6,650 nt of DNA from Candidatus Zhuqueibacterota bacterium (GTDB taxonomy: Bacteria > Zhuqueibacterota > Zhuqueibacteria > Residuimicrobiales > Krinioviventaceae): NCBI GenBank assembly GCA_003854995.1, contig RQOI01000034.1, forward strand, positions 1-6,650. Reading direction: 5' to 3'. Position 1 is the stretch's first letter. The number at the start of each line of letters is the position of its first letter. Shown one piece after another: positions 1 through 5,189 of the stretch. A model generated the notes under the pieces. It searched no databases and had not been told where the DNA came from. It saw nothing but the letters and a program-made list of their open reading frames with translations. The position numbers and the translations under genes are program-made.

Positions 1-58
1 CTTGGCGTGATGGGTCCAAAATCACGCAAAGCCGCCAAGCCGCAGAGGATACGCAAAG
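1..58. repeat. Palindromic intergenic repeat made of degenerate 8-bp units, cut by the left window edge
   Basis: Seen directly: bases 24-58 read as units acgcAAAG (24-31), ccgcCAAG (32-39), ccgcAGAG (40-47), a 3-base spacer (48-50), and acgcAAAG again (51-58). Bases 1-10 (CTTGGCGTGA) pair with 22-31 (TCACGCAAAG) at 9 of 10 positions around an 11-base loop. The element is therefore an inverted repeat whose left arm probably continues outside the window. A decayed copy of the unit array lies at 5022-5047. From memory, intergenic strings of the type 'acgcaaagacgcaaag' are dispersed in many environmental bacterial genomes. Their function is unknown to me, and no transposase or terminal duplication is visible here. 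Confidence 0.6.
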
Positions 59-162
59 AAAAAATATAGAAATATTTATGCAATGATGAGCGATCTGACA
101 ATTACTAAACTGTCAAATTATTCCATCTGATTTGATTATTATATATTAATAATAAAGTTATG

Positions 163-182
163 CATTCTGGCGCACCAGAATG
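163..182. other. Perfect 8-bp-stem hairpin in the epimerase leader region
   Basis: CATTCTGG (163-170) and CCAGAATG (175-182) are exact reverse complements around a 4-base loop CGCA; a G-T pair could extend the stem by one. Neither strand has a run of T directly after it, so it is not a classical intrinsic terminator. It could be a dyad operator for the gene starting at 339, or the 3' end structure of a transcript entering from the left. The sequence does not decide between these. Confidence 0.5.
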
Positions 183-290
183 TCCGACGATGAAAACTGA
201 GGCGACATTGTCTTTATACCTTATTTTCGTCTTTCCACCTTAACGGCTAAATAGCATCCCACACATTTCCACCAAGCATCGAAAAAGCTG

Positions 291-317
291 TTGAAAATGA
301 ATTAAAAATTCTATATT
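291..317 (+). promoter_or_regulatory. Weak candidate promoter for the epimerase gene
   Basis: TTGAAA (291-296) resembles a sigma-70 -35 box and TATATT (312-317) a -10 box, but the 15-bp spacer is shorter than the preferred 17. Transcription would begin near 324, leaving a short leader that still includes the ribosome binding site at 328. The surrounding DNA is AT-rich, so chance matches are likely. FCB-group promoters can also differ from this consensus. Confidence 0.25.
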
Positions 318-327
318 GCCGCATATT

Positions 328-333
328 GGGAGA
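328..333 (+). promoter_or_regulatory. Ribosome binding site of the epimerase gene
   Basis: GGGAGA lies 5 bases before the ATG at 339 and supports that start. The dinucleotide-binding motif begins at residue 6, which also leaves no room for a later start. Confidence 0.65.
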
Positions 334-338
334 AACAG

Positions 339-1316
339 ATGCGAGCACTGGTAACAGGAAGTAACGGATTCATCGGCGCCTTTCTCGTTGAAAAGCTGCT
401 CAAGGAAGGTCATTCGGTCAGATGTCTGGTGCGTCGGACGAGCAACCTCCAGTGGCTGCGGCATCTCACGATCGAGATGTGCTATGGCGACTTGCGCACG
501 CCGTCGACGTTAGCCGCAGCGGTGCGCTCTATCGACGTCATCTTTCATCTTGGCGGCGTGACGTACGGCCGCACAGAACAGGATTTCATCGCCGGAAATT
601 TCACCGCCACGACGAATCTGCTTGCGGCCTGCAAGAGCGCCGGTCATTCGCAGCAGAAATTTGTCTTTGTCTCAAGCCAGGCTGCCGGCGGACCGAGCCT
701 GGGCGAGCCACTGACGGAAGAAGAGGCGCATCATCCGATTTCAATGTACGGTCGCTCCAAGCGGCTGGCTGAAGAAGCTGTTCTGGATTGGGCGGACAGC
801 CATCCCGCGACCATCATCCGTCCTGCCAGCGTCTACGGCCCGCGCGACAAAGACTTTTACAAACTGTTCAAGATGGCTCAGCGTGGCGTTCTGCCGATGG
901 TCGGTGACGGGAAGCAAAAGATCAGCATCATTTACATTGCTGATCTCATCGATGGGATCTATCGCGCCGGGACCAGACATGAGGCGAACGGTGAGATCTT
1001 TTTCATGAGCTCGGATGAGGCTGTCACGTTCTCCGAAATCACCAGAAAGATATCCCAGGCCGTGGGTGTTCGGACGCGTTCGATCCACATCCCGTTTTTC
1101 CTCGTCCAACTGATCGTCGCAGCGTCTGAAATGATCTCACACGTGACAAAAAAACCGGCGATCATCAGCCGGGATAAATTCGCGGAAATGAAACAACCGG
1201 CCTGGTTATGCAGCAACGCGAAAGCGCAAAGGGTGCTGGATTTTCGTCCCCTGACCGGACTCGAAGAGGGAATGCAAAAGACGGCCGTCTGGTACAAAGA
1301 AAATGGCTGGCTCTAG
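339..1316 (+). CDS. NAD(P)-dependent epimerase/dehydratase (extended SDR family)
   Basis: A complete 325-residue cytoplasmic oxidoreductase of the extended short-chain dehydrogenase/reductase class, of normal length. The Rossmann motif TGSNGFIG is at residues 6-13, the acidic 'GDL' that follows the adenine-binding strand at 50-52, the catalytic serine region 'VSS' at 111-113, and the catalytic pair Tyr137 and Lys141 in YGRSK. 'RPASVYGPRD' at 161-170 is the usual substrate-loop signature. The C-terminal end ('KAQRVLDFRPLTGLEEG' and 'WYKENGWL') resembles the branch holding nucleotide-sugar epimerases, dihydroflavonol-reductase-like and 3-beta-hydroxysteroid-dehydrogenase-like enzymes, including the hopanoid-associated HpnA type. 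A hydrophobic patch at 252-263 is common in that branch and need not be a membrane anchor. The substrate cannot be read from sequence: a nucleotide sugar is most likely, a sterol-like or isoprenoid substrate possible. All catalytic residues are present. The gene stands alone on this strand and converges with the kinase gene 8 bp away. Confidence 0.9.
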   Translation: MRALVTGSNGFIGAFLVEKLLKEGHSVRCLVRRTSNLQWLRHLTIEMCYGDLRTPSTLAAAVRSIDVIFHLGGVTYGRTEQDFIAGNFTATTNLLAACKSAGHSQQKFVFVSSQAAGGPSLGEPLTEEEAHHPISMYGRSKRLAEEAVLDWADSHPATIIRPASVYGPRDKDFYKLFKMAQRGVLPMVGDGKQKISIIYIADLIDGIYRAGTRHEANGEIFFMSSDEAVTFSEITRKISQAVGVRTRSIHIPFFLVQLIVAASEMISHVTKKPAIISRDKFAEMKQPAWLCSNAKAQRVLDFRPLTGLEEGMQKTAVWYKENGWL

Positions 1317-1324
1317 TCCTTTTC

Positions 1325-2545
1325 TCAACTGCACAACTCTATGCGCATGGTCGTGCCTTCGCCGGGGCGGCTCTCCTTCACATACAATCGACCATGGTGA
1401 TATTCCTCGATGATTCGCTTCGCCAGACTCAATCCGAGCCCCCAGCCCCGCTTTTTTGTCGAATAGCCGGGTTTAAAAATATCATGTTTTCTCTTGGCGG
1501 TGATGCCGATGCCATTATCGCGGATGTCAATATATACTCGATTATCATCCGTCAGGCCGGTCGAAATTTCAATGATCCCCTTTTTGCTTTTGACAGCATC
1601 GATAGAGTTTTTAATCAGATTCTCGAGCGCCCATTCGAACAGATCCCGGTTGACGGCAACTGGCGGCACAGCGCTATAGTTCTGCACGATTTTTATCTCC
1701 TTGCCGGCTTGCGGCAGGCGCCGATTGAAATAGTCGGAAATATCACGAAATATGGGAACAATGTCCTGAACCTTGAGATCCGATTGTGAGCCGATTTGCG
1801 AGAACCGGGCGGCAACCTTTTCCAGTCGAGCGACATCTGTCCGCATGTCCTGCGCGATGGTCAAGATGTCGGTGTTCTGCGCATCGCCCGTCTTGAGCAT
1901 TTCCACCCACCCCAGCAGGGACGACACCGGCGTGCCCAGTTGATGCGCAGTCTCCTTCGCCATGCCCACCCAAATGAATCTCTGTTCACTTGCCTTGATG
2001 CTGTTAAAGCCGACAAAAGCGATGAGCGCCAGCAATCCCATGAGGCTCAGGGAAATATAGGGCAAGAGCGCCAGCTGTACAATATTCTTTGATTCACCAT
2101 AGTAGAGATATTGCAGGATATTTTCCTCCGACGTGATCGGATCTTTGTAATAGACCGGAACCGGCGGCGTTTGCCGTTTCATGCGCGCCATTATCTTATT
2201 CACTTCGTTCATCGCGTGCGGCGACCTGTCTTCCGGATCGATGTCCAAACCACGCCAGCCCGTCGGCACGCCATTCGGATCGGTCATGATGATGGGAAAG
2301 TCAATTTTTTCATTAATGTTCGTGAACGCCCAGCCGAGAGCCTTGGCGTCGATGTCAGAGGTGGCAATTCTTTCGACTGTCTTTGCATAAAACTCGACGA
2401 TATCCCGAGACTCTTCGCGCAGCTCACGGACAATGTCTTGCGCATAAAGCACGATGCCGACGACGCACAGGGTGAGCAGAATGAAAAAAATACCCCGTAG
2501 CGTGCCGGAGAGCATATATAAAGTTCGTTTCACAGAAGTGATCAT
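1325..2545 (-). CDS. Orphan membrane-bound sensor histidine kinase
   Basis: A 406-residue two-component sensor kinase. Transmembrane helix 1 spans about residues 16-34. An extracytoplasmic sensor region follows (about 36-154), with a PAS/Cache-like stretch 'FPIIMTDPNG' at 83-92. Transmembrane helix 2 is at about 155-180. The dimerisation/phosphoacceptor helix holds His201 in AHQLGTP. The ATPase domain has an N box with Glu308, Asn309 and Asn313, a G1 box DNGIGI (343-348), an F box around Phe357, and a G2 box GWGLGLSLAKR (367-377), so it should bind ATP. It is expected to autophosphorylate His201 and pass phosphate to a response regulator, but none is encoded here. The residue after the histidine is Gln rather than the usual Glu/Asp; I recall this H-box form from Bacteroidota/Chlorobi-type kinases. 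The ATG directly follows the stop of the upstream membrane-protein gene. The signal is unknown. Confidence 0.93.
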   Translation of the reverse strand: MITSVKRTLYMLSGTLRGIFFILLTLCVVGIVLYAQDIVRELREESRDIVEFYAKTVERIATSDIDAKALGWAFTNINEKIDFPIIMTDPNGVPTGWRGLDIDPEDRSPHAMNEVNKIMARMKRQTPPVPVYYKDPITSEENILQYLYYGESKNIVQLALLPYISLSLMGLLALIAFVGFNSIKASEQRFIWVGMAKETAHQLGTPVSSLLGWVEMLKTGDAQNTDILTIAQDMRTDVARLEKVAARFSQIGSQSDLKVQDIVPIFRDISDYFNRRLPQAGKEIKIVQNYSAVPPVAVNRDLFEWALENLIKNSIDAVKSKKGIIEISTGLTDDNRVYIDIRDNGIGITAKRKHDIFKPGYSTKKRGWGLGLSLAKRIIEEYHHGRLYVKESRPGEGTTMRIELCS

Positions 2546-4894
2546 CTATTTTGCCCTCACTTTAAGAGCACCGCCCTTTTTGAAATAAAAGATGCCTGCT
2601 GCAAGAGCGACGAACCAGAAAGCCAAGGTGATGAGGCTGATAAAGACGCCGAGGCGGAAGATGGCCGGCTGAAATTCAACTTTGAGCTGGTGTTCGCCTG
2701 GCTGCAAAAAGACTGATTTGAGAAAATAGTTGGTCTTGAATAACTCGGTTTTTTTCTCATCGACAAAGAGTCGCCAGCCAACGGGATAATAGACTTGGCT
2801 CAACACGAGTGCGGCAGGTCTTTTCACATCCACACGCAGATCCATTCTGCCGGGCTGCAAGGCCGCTATTTCAACGGTGTTGCCCTCTGATTTTTCAATG
2901 GAGAACGGCGGATCTTGTTCCATAAAAACAAGCTGACGAGGATCATAGTTTGCCGTATGCATGGCGTCGAAAATCGCGCGCCGTCCGGGCAGCGTAAAGA
3001 CAGAATCGACAAAAAACGCGCGCGGTAAAAAAGAGCTATTTTTATAGACGAAAAAGCTGCTGTCGTATATGCAGGAATAATTGGCATCATGGATCGGGGA
3101 ATTGCAGATGATGTATTTGACATTCAGCATATCCAACATCATACGGTCAAAATTCAACCGCACAGGATCAATATAATCGACCGGTATTGGCTCTTCGACG
3201 ATCATCGCGCCGCGCGGCATGAGCCGGGTGTATTTGGAAAAGAAAGGATTGCGCATGCCGAGCACGTCTGTTTCATTTAATCCCGTTCGATCCAGAAAAG
3301 CGTGATATGTTTTCAGCACCGATTTTGTCTCACCCAGGATAGAAGAATAATCCTGCAGCGAATGATCCGTCGTTGAAAATATTCGATAGACATCTTGATC
3401 CTTTTGCAGCTGTTCCAGCACAGCTGCCGGCAGATCGGGCGTACTCTTTGCGCGGATCGCCATCAGCTTGGCGTCTATGATCAAATAATCGCACAGCGCG
3501 AGGATGAGCAGAGAGGCGCTGAACAAACCGATGTGAATTTTCTCATGCACGTACAGTCTGATGATGAGAAAAGAGAGACCTATCAGAGCGAAAGCAGTTG
3601 CGCTTTCCAGGAGCACCTTTCGATAGAGAACGTTCTGCTCCGTCAACTTGCGCAAAGGCATCTGTCCGAGAACATGCTCCATATATCCGGATTTATAGAT
3701 GAAAAGAAGCAGCAATCCAATGCTAAAGATGCCCCATACAATGAGCATGTAAATGTCAAGCCAGCGAGCTCTTTTCTGCGTGCGGTCCTTGCGGCGATAT
3801 TTCGTCAGGGCGTTGAAGCCAATGCCGGCCAAGATGAGAAAAATGAAAGGGGTTGCATAGGCGGGCAGGCTGACAAAACCGGAGGAGGCGATCAGGATGC
3901 AGGCAATACTGGCGCTCAACAGTAAAAATGTGCGCCAATTTCGGCGCAACAAGATGGCAAATCCGGCCAGAGACAAAACGATCACACCAAAATAGGGAAT
4001 AAATCGAGTGTCCGAGTGCACAATCTGACCGTTGAACGACGGATAGGCAAGCAAAAAGATGTCATGCAATGAAAACGGCGGCCTCACTTTTGCGATGACG
4101 ACGTGCTGCACGAACTCCAGCAACGGCAAATAGACATACGCGGCGAGGGCGAAACTGACGCCGATCATCGACAGGCACATGGCGCCGCGGCTCATAAAAG
4201 TCCGAACCTTGCTCTTCACTCGCCAGTGCAGACTGTAGACAATATAAAAGACCAGAATCAGCGCCAATGTCATGATGGTGACAGCGGCGCTGGCGCGGAG
4301 CAGCTGAAAAGTCAAAAAGAAAGCGCCCGAAACAAACCACAATAATTTTCGCTGCTCCAGCAACCGCAGGGTATAATAGAGAACGGCCGGCGTCAGACAG
4401 AACGCCAAAGTATTCAACCAGCTCCTGTCGACAATATCAATGACAATTTGTGGAATAAAGAGCACAAGGAGCGCAGCGCTAGCCGCTGCCGGAGGACGAA
4501 TGCCGAGCTGCCGCTGCAAGCCATACATGAATCCGCAACAGAGCAATAAATTGAACAGAAGATAAAAGAAATGGAGATCCGGCACAATCGGTTGCAGCCT
4601 TTTGAGCAGCGAAAAAAGAGCTGAATCAACGATATTGATTCGAGCGACATCCTGCGGATTTCCCCAGATAGGCATGCCGCTGTAAATGGCCGGATTCCAC
4701 AGTGGAATGCGCGCAAGTGAAGAATAGCCTTCGATTGGCAGATAAGGATCTTGATGCGGCGATTTGGGCAGAAGGGTTGGATCATAAAAAACAAGCAACA
4801 AGAGGACGGACGCGAACAGGGTGAACCAGAACGCGTGCCGCTCCATAAAAGCTTGCACTTTGGATAAATATATCGAACTATTCTTTTTTACCAC
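2546..4894 (-). CDS. YfhO-family polytopic membrane protein (GT-C-like, probable glycosyltransferase)
   Basis: A complete 782-residue membrane protein, a usual size for the YfhO family (PF09586). The first helix (about 21-37) is followed by a loop with 'PLWNPAIYSGMPIWGNPQ' (64-81), a pattern typical of GT-C-fold proteins that use polyprenyl-linked sugars. About twelve more helices lie between 108 and 473, then a soluble, probably extracytoplasmic domain (about 474-745), then a last helix (about 746-770) and a basic tail. The soluble part carries YfhO hallmarks: 'MLNVKYIIC' (589-597), 'SFLPRAFFV' (621-629), and a beta-rich end with 'YYPVGWRLFVDEKK' (702-715), 'NYFLKSVFLQPGEHQLKVEF' (722-741) and 'PAIFRLG' (743-749). 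Bacillus YfhO has been linked to lipoteichoic-acid glycosylation; here the acceptor is unknown. The start is GTG: the frame is closed upstream by a TAA, and an alternative ATG at codon 17 lacks a ribosome binding site. The gene heads an operon with the histidine kinase. Confidence 0.85.
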   Translation of the reverse strand: MVKKNSSIYLSKVQAFMERHAFWFTLFASVLLLLVFYDPTLLPKSPHQDPYLPIEGYSSLARIPLWNPAIYSGMPIWGNPQDVARINIVDSALFSLLKRLQPIVPDLHFFYLLFNLLLCCGFMYGLQRQLGIRPPAAASAALLVLFIPQIVIDIVDRSWLNTLAFCLTPAVLYYTLRLLEQRKLLWFVSGAFFLTFQLLRASAAVTIMTLALILVFYIVYSLHWRVKSKVRTFMSRGAMCLSMIGVSFALAAYVYLPLLEFVQHVVIAKVRPPFSLHDIFLLAYPSFNGQIVHSDTRFIPYFGVIVLSLAGFAILLRRNWRTFLLLSASIACILIASSGFVSLPAYATPFIFLILAGIGFNALTKYRRKDRTQKRARWLDIYMLIVWGIFSIGLLLLFIYKSGYMEHVLGQMPLRKLTEQNVLYRKVLLESATAFALIGLSFLIIRLYVHEKIHIGLFSASLLILALCDYLIIDAKLMAIRAKSTPDLPAAVLEQLQKDQDVYRIFSTTDHSLQDYSSILGETKSVLKTYHAFLDRTGLNETDVLGMRNPFFSKYTRLMPRGAMIVEEPIPVDYIDPVRLNFDRMMLDMLNVKYIICNSPIHDANYSCIYDSSFFVYKNSSFLPRAFFVDSVFTLPGRRAIFDAMHTANYDPRQLVFMEQDPPFSIEKSEGNTVEIAALQPGRMDLRVDVKRPAALVLSQVYYPVGWRLFVDEKKTELFKTNYFLKSVFLQPGEHQLKVEFQPAIFRLGVFISLITLAFWFVALAAGIFYFKKGGALKVRAK
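2554..2558 (-). promoter_or_regulatory. Ribosome binding site of the histidine kinase, inside the end of the YfhO-like gene
   Basis: On the minus strand GAGGG lies 8 bases before the kinase ATG and within the last codons of the upstream gene (the tail KVRAK). With the upstream TAG touching the kinase ATG, terminating ribosomes would stop right at this initiation site. This supports the ATG at 2545 as the true start and suggests translational coupling. Confidence 0.65.
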
Positions 4895-4898
4895 AGCG

Positions 4899-4915
4899 CT
4901 CTCACTCTCTCTCCT
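4899..4915 (-). promoter_or_regulatory. Purine-rich ribosome binding region before the GTG start of the YfhO-like gene
   Basis: On the minus strand the leader reads AGGAGAGAGAGTGAGAG. The nearest GAGAG (4899-4903) is 4 bases from the GTG, while the best match, AGGAG (4911-4915), is 16 bases away and too far to act alone. A second GTG inside the tract opens a different frame that stops within six codons. The start is therefore probable rather than certain. Confidence 0.45.
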
Positions 4916-4920
4916 GGGTG

Positions 4921-4949
4921 AAAATAGGTAGATTTAAAAATAAAGTCCA
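4921..4949 (-). promoter_or_regulatory. Candidate promoter of the YfhO-like/kinase operon
   Basis: On the minus strand TGGACT (4944-4949, four of six -35 positions) and TATTTT (4921-4926, four of six -10 positions) are separated by exactly 17 bases. Transcription would start near 4914, giving a leader of roughly 20 bases that just contains the purine-rich ribosome binding tract. The match is moderate and lies in AT-rich DNA. The position is sensible but the call rests on consensus alone. Confidence 0.3.
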
Positions 4950-5021
4950 GTAAAAGTTGGAAGAGCAAAATGGTAAGCGTTGCGGTGATCAGCCTTTTTA
5001 GCCTGGATTATTCAGAAAACC

Positions 5022-5047
5022 TCACACAAAGACCCTAAGACACAAAA
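5022..5047. repeat. Decayed second copy of the 8-bp-unit intergenic repeat
   Basis: TCACACAAAG-ACCCTAAG-ACACAAAA keeps the 8-bp period of the element at the left edge. Without gaps, 5022-5044 matches 22-44 at 17 of 23 positions, in the same orientation. Most differences remove the CG of each unit, as expected of a copy eroding toward A and T. The inverted left arm seen in the first copy is not visible here. Confidence 0.45.
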
Positions 5048-5145
5048 AAACATAGGCTTAGAAAAATATCAGCAGAATAACAAAGCTTTTAAGCGATCTT
5101 TTGCACGGTATCTAACCATAATAAAATCAATCTTGGTGTCTTTTT

Positions 5146-5177
5146 ATGGGAGTCCGACTGTCTCGTCGAACTCCCAT
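5146..5177 (-). terminator. Stem-loop just after the DUF3160 gene, possible atypical terminator
   Basis: ATGGGAGT (5146-5153) and ACTCCCAT (5170-5177) pair perfectly. Inside them, after one mismatch, CGAC (5155-5158) pairs with GTCG (5165-5168) around a 6-base loop. The structure starts 12 bases beyond the TAG of the DUF3160 gene, the usual place for a terminator. In the direction of that gene, however, it is followed by AAAAAG, not a T run; the T run lies on the other strand, before the hairpin. It may mark and protect a 3' end, or terminate without a U tail. Confidence 0.5.
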
Positions 5178-5189
5178 TGTATTCTCTCA

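Larger units (their letters stand above)
59..338. other. AT-rich non-coding region upstream of the epimerase gene
   Basis: This stretch holds no credible gene; the one longer reading frame here runs on the minus strand into the epimerase gene and resembles nothing. It is clearly richer in A and T than the coding regions, especially at 59-160. It contains the hairpin at 163-182, a weak candidate promoter at 291-317 and the ribosome binding site at 328-333. The long leader leaves room for regulation of the + strand gene, but no riboswitch family is recognisable. Confidence 0.6.
4895..5189. other. Non-coding gap between the DUF3160 gene and the YfhO-like gene
   Basis: No reading frame here resembles a protein. 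In minus-strand order it holds the hairpin at 5146-5177, an AT-rich stretch, a decayed 8-bp-unit repeat at 5022-5047, a candidate promoter at 4921-4949 and a purine-rich ribosome binding region at 4899-4915. A direct repeat AGCC-TTTTT-AGCC sits at about 4991-5003 without obvious meaning. I see no tRNA-like fold or recognisable riboswitch. Confidence 0.6.

Noticed and set aside
24..58. 8-bp units as a CRISPR array
   Set aside because: Units are far too short and run head to tail without unique spacers, and no cas gene is present.
96..115. TGACA-N10-TGTCA inverted repeat as an operator
   Set aside because: Only five bases per arm in AT-rich DNA; such a match is expected by chance and no regulator gene is nearby.
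741..1109. Minus-strand reading frame of 122 codons inside the epimerase gene
   Set aside because: It lies opposite a gene with all catalytic motifs in place, has no recognisable domain and no ribosome binding site of note. It is a shadow frame.
1279..1290. Perfect 12-bp palindrome AGACGGCCGTCT near the end of the epimerase gene
   Set aside because: It lies inside conserved coding sequence (KTAVW) with no spacer for a loop and no following T run. It is most likely codon chance.
1208..1789. Plus-strand reading frame of 193 codons across the end of the epimerase gene and opposite the kinase
   Set aside because: It overlaps two well-supported genes, and its apparent hydrophilic protein resembles no known family. 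It is a shadow frame.
3395..3925. Plus-strand reading frame of 176 codons opposite the YfhO-like gene
   Set aside because: Its composition (rich in Gln, His, Arg, Glu) is what the complement of a membrane-protein gene gives, and no domain is recognisable. The minus-strand gene explains the DNA fully.
5044..5050. Seven-T run on the minus strand as an intrinsic terminator
   Set aside because: No stable hairpin precedes it on that strand, and the A run on the + strand is part of the decayed repeat.
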